Positions 29,139 through 42,323 of a DNA stretch of 64,000 nt are shown piece after piece. This DNA comes from Brasenia schreberi (taxonomy: Eukaryota; Streptophyta; Magnoliopsida; Nymphaeales; Cabombaceae), in NCBI GenBank assembly GCA_036023115.1, contig JAYKKT010000076.1, positions 3,658,001 through 3,722,000 on the forward strand, given 5' to 3'. The position numbers were made by a program, and so were the translations under genes. Below the pieces are notes generated by a model, which saw nothing but the letters and a program-made list of their open reading frames with translations, was not told the origin of the DNA and made no database searches. Each line of letters opens with the position of its first letter. Positions within the stretch are counted from its first letter, which is position 1.

Positions 29139-32100
29139 CTACACATGATACTTCTTTAAGTATTGAATATTGATAGGATCTGCTAAATTCCTACCTTCTA
29201 CATCGATCAACCAATACGAATTGTTCGTAGTGGTTGCTCGTACAACATAGGGTCCATCACAGTTGGGGCGCCACTTGCCTAGGGGGTGTGGGCCACGATG
29301 GTGGATGGTTTTCAAGACCAGATCTCCCACTTCAAAGTGGCGAGGTCTCATGTGTTTGCTATAATGTCGGGCTATCCTTTGCCAGTATGCACGAGCATGA
29401 TCCATGGCAAGGAGTCGCCTCTCATCTAGCAAATCTAGTTCGGCCATCCTAGCGTGCTGAAGCGTCTCTAGGGGGAGGTCGAGTGCAATGGATGTATGGA
29501 ATGAATGCAGTTGGGTATGAATGGGAAGAATGGCGTTTGTGCCATAGACCAATTCGAATGGTGTGGCATTCGTGGGAGTCCGGATGGAAGTCCTATAAGC
29601 CCATAAGGCTTCATCCAGCTTCTCGTGCCACATCCTACCCTTCTCTAAGGTTTTCTCAATGATACCAATGAGAGTCTTGTTTGTGGCTTCGGCTTGGCCG
29701 TTGCCTTGAGGGTAGTAGGGTGAGGAGAAGTAGTGAGTTATGCCATACGTGTTGCACAACTTGACCATCCGCTCATTCTTGAATGGGGTACCATTATCAG
29801 ACACAAGGTCTCGTGGAACCCCAAATCGAGCCAAGATATTCCTTTGGATGAAAGCCACCACATGTTGCCCCATTACATTCGTTAGGGAAATGGCTTCCAA
29901 CCACTTGGAGAAATACTCTGTGGCTGCTAAAATGAAACGATGCCCATTCGAGGCCTTTGGAAATATTGGGCCTACTATGTCAAACGCCCACATGGTAAAT
30001 GGCCAGGGGCTGACCACGGAATGCAATGCCGATGAAGGGATATGAATGGCGTGCCCATGCACTTGACATGGATGACACTTCCTAACATGATCGTGACAAT
30101 CCCTTTTCAGGGTGGACCAAAAATAACCCCCTCTAAGTATTTTCATCGCCATCATGTTGGCATTAACATGACCTCCACATTCTCTGTCGTGGAACTCGTG
30201 CATCACTATCCTAGCCTCCTCTAGGTCGATACACCTAAGCAGAATGCCGGTAAAACTCTTTTTGTATAAGACCCCACCCAGAATGGTGTATCGGGTCGAA
30301 ATCTTACGAATGAATGCCTTATCTTTGGATGTGGCATCCTCGGTGAATCCCCCATTTTCTAAAAATTGTTTTATGTCATAGAACCAGGGTTTTTCAACAA
30401 ACTCTGGGTTATTTTGGCAAATATCCAAGTCGTGTGTGGATGGATGGGGTGCATGCCATATTTCCAAAGATCTGGTCCCTGAAATGGGATCGACCTTTAG
30501 GGCTGAACCCAAGGAGGAGAGGGCATCGGCAATGCCATTGTCCTCTCTTCCTACGTGTGTGAGCTTACACGATTGGAAGGATTGGACCAATCGAGTGGCC
30601 AACTCGTGATATGGAAGTAGTTTCTCATTACGTACTTGCCAAATTTTTAAAACCTGGTTTATGACAAGGAGTGAATCTCCAAAGACCTCGATGCATGATG
30701 CCCCTAGAGTTTTCGAAATCCTTAAGCCTTGTATGAGTGCTTCATACTCAGCTACGTTGTTGGAACATTCGAAGTCTAAGTGGACTGCTATGGGAATCTC
30801 GCCCTTTTCAGGGGAGATTAGGATGATCCCGGCACCAGCCCCTCGTTGGTTTCGTGCCCCGTCGAAGTGCATCTTCCACACTTGGTTTTCGAAAGAATTT
30901 GCCAAAATGTGGTTTTGAAAATGGTTTTGCAATATGCCTTCATCAGGCATTTCGACAAGAGTGGGATATGCGTCCTCCAAGGGGAATTCAGCCACGTAAT
31001 CTGCTAGGGCTTGCCCCTTAATGGAGATCTGGTGATGGTATTTCAAATCATACTCCATTAGAAGGAGTTGCCATTTGCCCAATCTACCCGTGAGAATGGG
31101 TTTTTCGAACAAGTGCTTGATTGGATCAAGCTTGGACACTATCCAGATCTCATGATCTAGGAAATAGTGTCTGAATTTCTGGCAGGCCCAAACTAGGGCC
31201 AAGCACGTCTTCTCCATGGCTTGATAATTTCGTTCATAAGCCAAGAGAGTTTTCGAAATATAGTAGATGGCATACTCCTTATGGGTGTCATCCTCGTATT
31301 GAGCCAACAGGGCTCCTAAAGCGTTTACATGCACGGAGATGTATAATAAAAGTGGTTTTCCTTGTTTTGGAGGATTCAAAACGGGGGGATTAACCAAGTA
31401 CGCCTTTAGTCTCTCGAAGGACTTTTGGCATTCGTCATCCCATAAGAATTTCGTACCCTTCCTCAACAGTTTGTAGAAGGGTTCGCATCTAGTTGCCAGA
31501 TTCGATATGAATCGGCGCACAGATTGTAATCGACCCTGAAGGCTACGGACTTGGGTGAGATTGGAGGGTGGAGCCATGTCTATAATGGCTCGACACTTAG
31601 AGGGGTCGACTTCTATTCCCCTTTGGCTCACCATAAAGCCTAGAAGCTTCCCTGATTCTACCCCGAACACACATTTTTGAGGGTTTAGCTTTACTTTGTA
31701 AAGCCTAAGCCTTTCGAAAATCTTTTGTAAACATTCGATATGGGTGCATCGGGTTTTGGATTTTGCCAAGAGATCGTCTACATACACTTCTAGAAGCTCG
31801 TGAATTTGATCATGGAAGATCGTGTTCATGGCTCGTTGGTATGTTGCGCCGGCATTTTTCAAACCAAAGGGCATGACTGTATAGCAGTACGTGCCTCATG
31901 GGGTTGTGAAGGCGGTCTTACCCTGATCTCGTGGGCTTAGTTTGATTTGATTATAGCCTGAATAGCCATCCATGAATGAAAACATTTCATGATTTGCAGT
32001 ACTATCGACTATCAAATCTATGTTTGGTAAAGGATAATTATCCTTTGGAGTGGCTTTATTCAGGTTTCTGAAATCGATGCATATTCGAATTTTCCCATTG

Positions 32101-32824
32101 GTTTTTCGAACTACAACGATATTTGACAACCAATCAGAATACGCAATGGGTTTTATAAATCCGGCTTTTAGCAGATCTTCTAAACCCTCTTTGACTTGCG
32201 TGTGTACATTCGGGTGTATTTTCCTAAGCTTCTGCTTTATGGGTTTTACACCTGCATCTAAGGGAAGACGATGCTCGACTATGCTGGGATCTATGCCCGG
32301 CATGTCTTCATACGTCCATGCAAACACATCTAAATAGGTTCGTAGAAATGCAATGAATGCTAACTTTTCAGTTTCATGCAAGCATGCGCCTATTTTGATG
32401 GTTTTGGGATTGGAATCATCCCCTAGGTTCACCTCTACGAAATCTCCTCCTACTGATTGGGAAGGTCTTTCAAAATCGAGAATCCTATGAAATTCTGGGA
32501 GCTCAGAAGTGGGATCTTCCTCAAGGGGATCCACTTCTGGGCTTTGATCATTCTCGTGGGCTATAGGCCCGAGGGAACTTGATGCGTGGTTTTCAAAATA
32601 ACCTGGTTTTGTACTTGGATTTTCAAGCGATTTCGAAATTTTTGGTCTGGCTATGCAGACGACACTTCTTTCGAAATCCTTTTCTTTTGCCAAAGTCCTA
32701 CCAGGAGCAGCTATGTACAAAATCTTTTTGGTATTTTCCAAATTTTCGATTTTTTGGGTTTTTGTAAAACAAGAACTTTGGGAACTATACAAAGCACTCT
32801 TTTTTCGAGTTTTTGCTTTTCCAT
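29139..32824 (-). pseudogene. pol of element D (RT, gRNH, aRNH, integrase), nearly intact
   Basis: From MPFGLKN in RT (31874) to the stop at 29139 there are 911 open codons. They cover the RT palm with YVDDLL, a first RNase H lacking its Asp (LYISVHVNALGALLAQ), and a complete second RNase H (FDGARNQ, EYEALIQGL, GDSLLVINQV, DNGIADAL). Integrase follows with the HHCC finger, D,D-E core and C-terminal GPYVV module. Upstream, TGG to TGA at 31896-31898 breaks RT shortly before MPFGLKN, and a 1-base loss in a T-run near 32750 shifts the frame near the N-terminus. The ATG equivalent to that of E is at 32824. It follows gag-pro in sense with a link of about 115 bp. Confidence 0.93.
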
Positions 32825-32938
32825 TGTTTTTGGTTTTTCTTGTTTTTCGATTTTTTTTTATTTTAAGTTTTCAAATGTTTTTGGTATTTTTAGAAAAAGG
32901 GATCTTCCGTCATACCTACAAAGGGAAAACACTACGGG

Positions 32939-35809
32939 TTAGACTCGGAATAGGAGGTCTAAATCGTAGGTCTCTTCTAAGGCAGGTTCCGGGGCACCCT
33001 TGACCCAGGTGGTCACAGGGGGTGGCTCCGGCGGTATTTGGGGAGTATAGCCGATCCCATATCGGCTTGGGTTGGCCCTAGGAAGGATGGGCTCTAGGAG
33101 ACCCTGGTTTTGTGCCCCTAGACTTTTGTAGGGCGTGTAGCCCATGTTCAATAACATGTTCCACGACCTTTTGTTTTTTGAAAAGATGGGATACAAGTCG
33201 TGGTCCTGGAACATGCTATCGTCCATATTAGGCTCGTATGGCCTTTTGTCCAGGGGTTTTGGAAATAGGGAACATTTGGGTTTTCCTAGGAGGATTAGAG
33301 TCGGGAGGGGGCCTGCTTTGGGCGGCCCCTTCACACATACAACCTTCCTAGGGTTGTTCAACACGAGCCGAGGTGGCTCAACCATAATTTGCCCCAGGTT
33401 AGCCTCGTGGGCCTGGGAGCTCGATAAACAAGGGGAGTTTATGATCCCCTGAAGCTGTGGGTGACTCTCACCTAGGATCACTACGACCTGGTCCCTAAAA
33501 GGGATCTTGACACACTTGTGGAAGGTGGATGGCACAATGCACAAACTGTGTATCCAGGGTCTTCCCAGCAATAGGTTATAACGGGGGTGGATGTCCAAGA
33601 CATGGAACACCCCCGTGTGTTCGATCCCTCCCGTTTCCATTGGGAGTTCGATGGATCCTAAAGGCCTAGACGCATTCCCATCGTATCCAGTGATAACGAT
33701 GGGGCTTGGGTTCAATGAAGTCAAGGTGACTCCGATTTTGTATGCCACGTGAAGTGGAAGGATGTTGAGCCCTCCTCCACCATCGACTAGGCACCTGTCC
33801 AGAGAGTGGTTGTTTAGAACCACCTCGATATGCAGGGCCTGGTTATGGGTTTCGTAGGGTCTATCTACATCATCTTCCGAAAAGGTGATGGGCGATTTTG
33901 CTCCTAATAAAGCCACTTGGGCAGACAAGGATTCCGGACTTATGTTCGAATCAACCTTGGCCCTTTCTAGAATTTTCTCTAAGACAAGTCTATGCCTAGG
34001 CGAGGTTTTGATAAGCTCTAGGATAGACATGTGAATAGGAATCTTTGAAAGGTGGTTTTCGAAATCATAAGGATTTAGGATGATTTTGTCCTTATCTGTT
34101 TTTGGCAGACCACTAGGAATACATGCTTTTGAGGAGCCAGGCACACTGACCACCTTTTGAGCACCTTGAAGGTGCGGGGGTTGGTAGATCCTCCCGGATC
34201 TAGTGACTTCCCCCATGACCAGCCTAGGGCTCGCGCTAAACTTGGCTCTAAGGATGAGCTGAGGAGAACCTTGGATTTTAAAAACTGGCTTTGCCGGGGT
34301 TTCCACTTTTGGTGGTCCCCGAATGACGACTTGGGTGGGCCTCTTGTATAATACAAGGATGGGCGCACAAGCAGGTCGACCAGGCTCGGGCTTTTGCGCT
34401 ATTTCCTTGGAAATGGTGAGGGTACATACCTCTTTTCCTTTCCCACTGCCACTGGCGTGTTTGGGAAAGGGTTCCTTGAAGATAGCTTGAGGTGGCTCAG
34501 GTTCCGTAGTGACCTGGAGCCGGCCCTCCGCTATCAAGTTCTCAATTTTATTTAGAAGAGAGAAGCAACGTTTGGTATCATGGCCTTTGAGCCGATGATA
34601 CTTGCAAAATCGGTTTAAATACCCCCCTTTGGACGTGACTCCTTCGGGGATTTCAGGGAGTTCGATCATGCCCTGGGCAAGTAAGAGGTTTAGGACCTCT
34701 GACACGGGTTGCCCCAGTGGAGTGTACTCCCGTTTTTCAATCGGTTTTGAAAAATTGCGTTCTCTCTTATTTTCTATTTTTTCAAAATTTTTAGAAGTGC
34801 CCGTCATGCCTGGATCCACTCGGACATTGGCGATTTTATGGGGCTTTGCCCCTTTGTCCGTCGTGGGCAGCCCATATGCGATGGGCTTTTCCAAACGGGT
34901 TTTTGGAACGGCACTTCCTTTCCATAAGTGGTCATATGTCCCTTTTCACAAGTTGGTTTCGAAAAGGGAGGCCTTTTTGATCAACTTATGGAAAGTTGAA
35001 ATCTCATGGAGCGAGAGAAGGGTTTTTAACTCGCTTTTGAAATTATCCAGGATGAGCATTACTGCGCACCCTTCGGATATAGGCTCTCGCACTTGGCCTA
35101 AAAGAGACCTCCACCTTATAATGAAGGCATGCACGTCCTCGTTCATGCCTTGCTTTGTATCCCTTAAGGTATTCAGGGTTGGCGTGACTTCTACGTTGTG
35201 TGCAAATCTTTTCATGAAGCAGTTCGCAAACTCTTCAAAAGTAGCGAACTGGCTTAAGTCGTAGGAAGCCAGCCATTTGGCAGCTGTGCCTTTAAGGGAT
35301 AGAGGGAACCAATACACCCATTTCATCGAGTCCTTTTTCTTCTTATGGGCTCGACGCGAGAAAAGCTGCAAGTGAGACCTAGGGTCTCCCATGCCATCAT
35401 ACCGATGGAAGTTCGGTATTTCATCGTCACTGTCTGTTTCGTAATCCATAGGAAGGAAATCAGACAGGGCGTAGCTTCTTTTCTCTTTATTCTGCCCTTT
35501 CAGCAGCTGCTATAGGGCTTTACGGTCCTTTTGTGTGAAGGACTCGTGGTATTGGTTGCCTTCAATTACGGAGGCCTCTTTTTGCTTGCGAGGTTTTTCA
35601 AATTTCTTTTTAGGCCTTTGTTCACCGTTCGATGAACATGAATCGCCTACTTCAGCCTCTTGGCTGAGAGCATCGATTTTGGCCTCAAATTCCCTTCTCA
35701 AGTCCTCGATTTCATCTAGTTTTATTTTGTTTTTGAAAATCCTCCTAGAGTGAGAACTTGATGTGCATGAGCCTTGGCTCGACACTTCACTCGGATTGGA
35801 TTTTGACAT
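32939..35809 (-). pseudogene. gag-pro of element D (two stops)
   Basis: The domain order is as in E: helix-rich N-terminus, Retrotrans_gag-type domain (MKWVYWFPLSLKGTAAKWL), finger-like CKYHRLKGHDTKRC, retropepsin-like protease with LVDGGGGLNILP, and G-patch (NMGYTPYKSLG..NQGLLEP). Two stops break it: CAG to TAG at 35510-35512 and CGA to TGA at 34946-34948. From 34894 to 32939 the frame is open (651 codons) and includes protease and G-patch. In D and E the protease triplet is Asp-Gly-Gly rather than Asp-Thr/Ser-Gly. Confidence 0.93.
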
Positions 35810-35929
35810 GCTTTTGAAGCTTTTTCAAAATTTCCTAAGTACAAGCAAAGAAAACAAGTTAAAACGACACCTTTTTACAAAATTTTCGCAAGACTTCTAC
35901 AAGTAAACTCGATTTCTGAAAAGGCTCAC

Positions 35930-35947
35930 GTCCCACCGGGCGTGCCA
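35930..35947 (-). other. Primer binding site of element D
   Basis: TGGCACGCCCGGTGGGAC in sense lies 5 bases (GAGAT) inside the 5' LTR. The gap between the PBS and the gag start at 35809 is leader sequence without an ORF. Confidence 0.82.
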
Positions 35948-35952
35948 ATCTC

Positions 35953-37836
35953 TGTAGACGCGCGAAAATCCCCGCCTCTTTGCCTCTTTCGGGGCTTTGG
36001 AGTGGATCTTATCGTGTGTCTAAGGCCTATGTATACAAATAGGGCGTGCCAGCTAGCTTACTTAAGCTAGCGAAGATATATTTAACACTGACTTCTAAAC
36101 GTGGCGACTGTGAGCAAGTAAGCTCTTGTCGTCGCAGACCTTCTTGCACCGATGCGCAAGGGTCAGTCTGTACGCTTTTGCAAAAATCGAGTTTTGGGGA
36201 GAAAGTCCACGAAGCGGTTCGAGGTGTCTATTTCGGGTCTTTAAGATGCGATTGCATATTTTAGATCACGTGGATTTGCACGTGCCTAAGTCTTTTCTTT
36301 TATCCCTTTTCGGGCCACCTAGTTTGTGTGTTATGAACACTCCACTACATGGGCGAATTCGAGCGGGGCTTGCTTCGATGCAATATGCGTCCTACCTCGT
36401 GGTATGGCGTAGATGAAATGCAAACTCACGCTACTCCAAAGGGAAAACCCGAAATGTAAAGACAATACTGAAGGGAAATAACCGAAGGGAAATAACCGAA
36501 GGGAGATATGTATATATCTTATGTATATGAGCCCTTACTCGGGTCTTGCAAATAAGAGCGAAGGCTCAATGTGGGTGCGTGCTTGAATTGAAAGACTTAC
36601 ACACACGACATAAAATTAAACCCAAATATAAATTGCAGTATGGCCTTGACTAAGGTCTTGGGAGTAAGAGCGAAGGCTCAATGTGTGTGAGAGTGCTTGA
36701 ATTGAAGTACTACACACACGACATGAATGAAACCCAAATATAACTGCAATAAGGCCTTTACTAAGGTCTTGAGAGTAAGAGCGAAGGCTCAATGTGTGTG
36801 AAAGTGCTTGAATTGAAAGACTTACTCACACGACATGAAATTAAACCCAAATAGTATAGGTCGGCCCTTACTTGGGTCTTTCAACTAAGAGCGAAAGCTC
36901 AATGTGTGTGAGAGTGCTTGAATTGAAAGACTTACTCACACGACAAGAAATGAAACCCAAATAGTATAGGTCGGCCCTTACTTGGGTCTTTCAAATAAGA
37001 GCGAAAGCTCAATGTGTGTGAGAGTGCTTGAATTGAAAGACTTACTCACACGACAAGAAATGAAACCCAAATAGTATAGGTCGGCCCTTACTTGGGTCTT
37101 TCAAATAAGAGCGAAGGCTCAATGTGTGTGAGAGTGCTTGAATTGAAAGACAACGCACCCAACTTAAACAAAAACCCTTCGAAAATGAAAGTATATGTAC
37201 ACTTATATATTAGGGGCTGATTAGGCCCGTGTGTGTTCAAAATTGTGCACGACTAAGAGAGTGCACGTGTGTGGTTGTGCCAAGCCACGTTATTACAAGA
37301 GGGGGGAGACTATGCTCCGTTATTACAACCCCGTATCAAATTGAATTTCAAGCAAGTGTACGACTAAAGACCGAGTTTAGACACTTACGAGTAGCTGGTC
37401 CGTAGAGGTCTTGCTTGGGCGTGGACTTGGCTTTGGGCTGCAAGTGGGAGCTCCGCGAAGGTAGGTGATTAAAAGTGCTGGCCAGCTGCAAGTGGGGCAC
37501 GGGATAGGCGCCTCGAAGGTGGCCGGTGGCAAGTAGATGTCGCCTCAAAGTAGGGGGTTTAAAGGGGTTGAATGAGCGGGTTCTTAGGGTCACTAGGGGA
37601 GTTGAGAGTTTAGGGAAGCTGGACCTAGAAGGTGAGCTGGTGGGAAAGCCGAATAGGACACCTAGGGGAGGGCCGAATGGGAGATGATGGCTAGGAAGTG
37701 GCCGGCAGCTTGGGTTATACTAGGTTCGGCTAGGTTAAAATGGTGGTGGAAAAGGGGCTGAGATGAAGGTAGGATGGGTAGCTAAGAGTGGAGAGGTGGT
37801 AGAGAAGGGGGCTAGGTAAGGTGCAGGGTACTTACC
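35953..37836 (-). repeat. 5' LTR of element D, first piece
   Basis: It starts TGTAGACGCGCG and matches the left LTR from 24524 to about 26462. It has only three 14-bp GAAGGGAAATAACC units (about 36471-36507), fewer than the left LTR, and six 110-bp units (36556, 36668, 36779, 36889, 36999, 37109). It is cut at TTACC (37832-37836), inside a splice-donor-like motif, by element E. It continues at 52456. Confidence 0.95.
37832..37836. other. Target site duplication of element E (TTACC)
   Basis: TTACC precedes 37837 and is repeated at 52451-52455. The uninterrupted site in the left LTR of D is GTACTTACCGAATGG (26456-26470). Confidence 0.95.
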
Positions 37837-40800
37837 TGTAGACGCGCGAAAATCCCCGTCTCTTCGCCTCTTTCGGGGCTTGGAGTGGATCTTATCGTGC
37901 GTCTATGGCCTATGTATACAAATAGGGCGTGCCAGCTAGCTTACTTAAGCTAGCGAAGATATATTTAACACTGACTTCTAAACGTGGCGACTGTGAGCAA
38001 GTAAGCTCTTGTCGTCGCAGACCTTCTTGCACCGATGCGCAAGGGTCAGTCTGTACGCTTTTGCAAAAATCGAGTTTTGGGGAGAAAGTCTACGAAACGG
38101 TTCGAGGTATCTATTTCGGGTCTTTAAGATGCGATTGCATGTTTTAGATCACGTGAATTTGCACGTGCCTAAGTCTTTTCTTTTATCCCTTTTTGGGTCG
38201 CCTAGTTTGTGTGTTATGAACACTCCACTACATGGGCGAATTCGAGCGAGGCTTGCTTCGATGCAATATGCGTCCTACCTCGTGGTATGGCGTAGATGCA
38301 ATGCAAACTCACGCTACTCCAATGGGAAAACCCGAAATGTAAAGACAATACTGAAGGGAAATAACAGAAGGGAAATAACCGAAGGGAAATAACCGAAGGG
38401 AAATAACCGAAGGGAAATATGTATATATCTTATGTATATGAGCCCTTACTCGGGTCTTGCAAATAAGAGCGAAGGCTCAATGTGGGTGCGTGCTTGAATT
38501 GAAAGACTTACACACACGACATGAATTTAAACCCAAATATAAATTGCAGTATGGCCTTGACTAAGGTCTTGGGAATAAGAGCGAAGGCTCAATGTGTGTG
38601 AGAGTGCTTGAATTGAAAGACTACCCACACAACATAAATGAAACCCAAATATAACTGCAATAAGGCCTTTACTAAGGTCTTGGGAGTAAGAGCGAAGGCT
38701 CAATGTGTGTAAAAGTGCTTGAATTGAAAGACTTACTCACACGACATGAAATGAAACCCAAATAGTATAGGTCGGCCCTTACTTGGGTCTTTCAAATAAG
38801 AGCGAAAGCTCAATGTGTGTGAGAGTGCTTGAATTGGAAGACTTACTCACACGACAAGAAATGAAACCCAAATAGTATAGGTCGGCCCTTACTTGGGTCT
38901 TTCAAATAAGAGCGAAAGCTCAATGTGTGTGAGAGTGCTTGAATTGAAAGACAACGCACCCAACTTAAACAAAACCCTTCGAAAATGAAATATATATGTA
39001 CACTTATATATTAGGGATTGATTAGGCCCGTGTGTGTTCAAAATTGTGCACGACTAAGAGAGTGCACGTGTGTGGTTGTGCCAAGCCACGTTATTACAAG
39101 CGGGGGGAGACTATGCTCCGTTATTACAACCCCGTATCAAATTGAATTTCAAGCAAGTGTACGACTAAAGACCGAGTTTAGACACTTACGAGTAGCTGGT
39201 CCGTAGAGGTCTTGCTTGAGCGTGGGCTTGGCCTTGGGCTGCAAGTGGGAGCTCCGCGAAGGTAGGTGATCAAGGGTGCTGGCCGGCTGCAAGTGGGGCG
39301 CGGGATAGGAGCCTCGGAGGTGGCCGGTGGCAGGTAGATGGCGCCTCCAAGTAGGGGGTTTAAAGTGGCTGAAGAAGTGGGTCTTAAGATCACTAGGGGA
39401 GTTGGGTACTTAGGGAAACTGGACCTAAAAGGTGAGCTAGTGGGAAGGCCAAATAGGACATCTAGGGGGGTTGGCCGAATGGGAGATGGTGGCTAAGTAG
39501 TGGCCAGCAACTTGGGTTATACTAGGTTCGGCTAGGTTTAGGTGGTGGCGGCAAAGGGGCTGAGCTGAAGGGAGGATGGGTGGCTAAGAGTGGAGAGGAG
39601 GTAGAGAAGGGGGCTAGGTAAGGTGGAGGGTACTTACCGAATGGGGAGAAGTGGCGGATGGAGTGGGAAAGTGGCGGGCAGGTGGCTGTCGGCTGGTTCG
39701 GTTGGGGGAAGATGATGGCGTCCGGCTGAGGGGTGGTGGAGGTGGATGGAAGAGGGAAGGTGGCGGAGCAGGTGGCGGCTGGTGGAGCAGCTGGAGCAGG
39801 CCAAGGTGGGGAGTTGTCCCGGCTGAATGAGAGAAGGGAGATGGGGAGGGCCCGGCTGGGTGAGGTAGAGTCGTTTCCCCTTTTTTCAGAACCCGCCCAC
39901 AAGGAGGGGGGTTTAAATAGGGGATGGGTAGGTCGGTTAGGGCTGGGCTGTGGGTAGTGGTTAGGTGGTTTAGGTAGGGTGGTATGTAGATAAGGTGGGC
40001 TGGATGGGGTTGGGCCAGATATTTTAAAACTAGGGGTTTGGGTAAATCGTGGGCTAAGGGTGGTTTAGGGGTTTTGGGCTAGGTTAGGTGGTTGGGTTTT
40101 AGGGTGAGGTTTAGTGAGCTAGGTTAGGTGATTAGGCTAGGTTTAGGCTAGGATTAGGGAAATTAATCTAGGTTTAGGGAAGGATTAGGGAAGTGGGTTA
40201 GGTGATTAGGTTGGGATTAGGCCGGGATTAGGGAAGTGGGTTAGGTGATTAGGTTCAGATTAGGGGTGGATTAGGGGTTTAGGCTAGGTTTAGGCATTTT
40301 GGGCTAGGTTTAGGTGAAGGAGCTCCCTTAGCATGGCCCATAGACCTTGATCACCCCATGTTGGTGCAGCCCTAGGTTAGGTTTTAGCTAATTACAAGCT
40401 TAAACCCACTCAATTAGGCTAACCCACAAGATTAAACCCAAACTTGACACACAAGTCAAGCTTAATACAACACTCTTGATATTTTTCACCCCCCACTCTC
40501 TCTCATGCCCAATATCCCACGTGAATTTCAAGTGGGCCCCACCTCCATTTATGAGAAGGTGATGTGGGCCATGGATATGGATATTGGATTGGATCTCTGG
40601 ATCCAAATCCAAATCCAAGTCCACATATGGGTTTGGATTGGAATCTGGATATATATGGTCCAGATCCAATCCAAACTGAACTCTGACTCCTTCGAGCTGG
40701 GTTCGAGACGGATGATTTGTGCGGGGCCTGACAGCATCAGTACTCCGTCTGCGTTGGGTCTTCGCCAACATAGTCGTCCGCCTCCGTTTCTGCCTTCCGG

Positions 40801-41152
40801 AGATGACTTCAAATGCTATTTTGGTAAGAACAGGGTCTTGGACGTTCGAGATCCTGGGGTGTGAATCAGATACAAGAGTTGCTGCGCCGGGCTCGACAGG
40901 TGCTCCGATTCCGGGCTCTTCTTGGCTCTCCTGGTCCTGTCTTGATCGGGCCAAGCCACTTCGGGGTTTCAAAACATGTCTTAAAAGAGTTTTCAAAAGC
41001 TATATCATATGTTTTTGAAAGATAAAGTTTTAAACATATATACAGGGTTGTTTGGAAGGCTCCTGGGTTTCCAAACTCAAAATGGCCCTTTGGGGCTGCT
41101 TGTATAAAACCAGATTCGTTTAAGAAATTCGTGGGATTTCGGGGTGTTTACA
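37837..41152 (-). repeat. 3' LTR of element E
   Basis: It runs from TGTAGACGCGCG to GGGGTGTTTACA. PBS-like 10-mer 37925-37934; U5 hairpin 37935-37954; five 110-bp units at 38467, 38579, 38690, 38800 and 38910; donor-like site (minus) 39632-39637; TATA 39912-39919; telomere-like tract at about 40021-40320. A U3 frame of 198 codons (40400-40996, minus) is open here and in the other LTR. Confidence 0.95.
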
Positions 41153-42323
41153 GATGCCCCTCTTTGGCCTTGTCCAAATAGATTTGGATAAGGGCAAAGA
41201 TGACAAACACCCCTTTTAATGTCTCCCTAGATCTAGCCACGAAGAATATGGGATCGTCCCATTTTAGCAAAAATCTCAATTTTACAAACTCTGGTAGGAG
41301 GAGAAATCACGCCAAAGGGTTATACTATGGAATCTGGTCCTAAAATGGGGTCATGTTCATGCAAGTATCATGCGTGGAATGCAGATGACATGGGTGTGGT
41401 GCCAAGAGTGGCGACCTCCCAGAGACCAGATGTAGTCAAACTCTAGAGACTTACAAGGTCTCTTGCTCCAAGTGAGCAAATCCTATGCTGTTCGATGTTC
41501 GGTTTTCAAAACTTATTTACAAAACTATTTACAAAAGGGACAACTGTCTTGAGTCTCGATCCTAAGGATCTCGAGCTCTTCATGCTTGCCCTTGTTTGAG
41601 TCTTAACACTCGCTTATCTAGCGGAGGTTTTATAAGAAAGCAAGCTTCATTTCAAATTCCTACGCCTTACTCGAAACGTCGAATTCTCAAACAAGATGAA
41701 ATTCAAGTAAGTAAATCCTATTTTTACTTTAGGATTCCTCGAAATGAACCATGCTTTAGCTTGGGATAAGCCAGGGATGGGAAAGAGATACCACGGTCCC
41801 TTCTGAAGCGTCCCGTGGTTTAAGGCATAGAAGGCGGAAAACTGCTCTTTTTGAGCTTTTTGGCCTCTTTTTCCTTTTTTTTCATAGAGGGTCTCCCTTT
41901 GGGAGTATTTTTTCTTTAATCCCTCTTTTTCATAAGAGAATCGATTTTTCTTTTTGAAGTCTGGTTTCTTTCTTTTGGAAAGAGACTTTAAATGGGAAAT
42001 TCCCTTTTGATTTGGGCCTTTGTTTTCCTTTTGGAAGGAGAAGAGAAGAGGGGAGGACTTATCCCAAGCCTACACTCGATCCATTCCAGATCAGCCTATT
42101 TAGAAATAGCACGTACTACTTACAAGTATCTTGCTATGTTGAACTAGGCCCTTCTTGGTAAGATGAAGGATTTTGAAATGCAACCACGATTTTGAAAACT
42201 CCACTCTTTCACAAGTGCGAATTCTCTTACTTAGGGTCACACGAGTTGCCTTTGCACCTTATTCACACGTCTCAGGGCAGCTATCCCTATCAAATTTTCG
42301 AAAACTGGAATTTAATCCAGATC
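41153..42323 (-). other. 3' untranslated region of element E
   Basis: It contains the polypurine tract with its hairpin (41162-41199) and the ACCACGG/CCGTGGT hairpin (41790-41819). It is near-identical to 27968-29138 in D. No supported gene. Confidence 0.8.
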
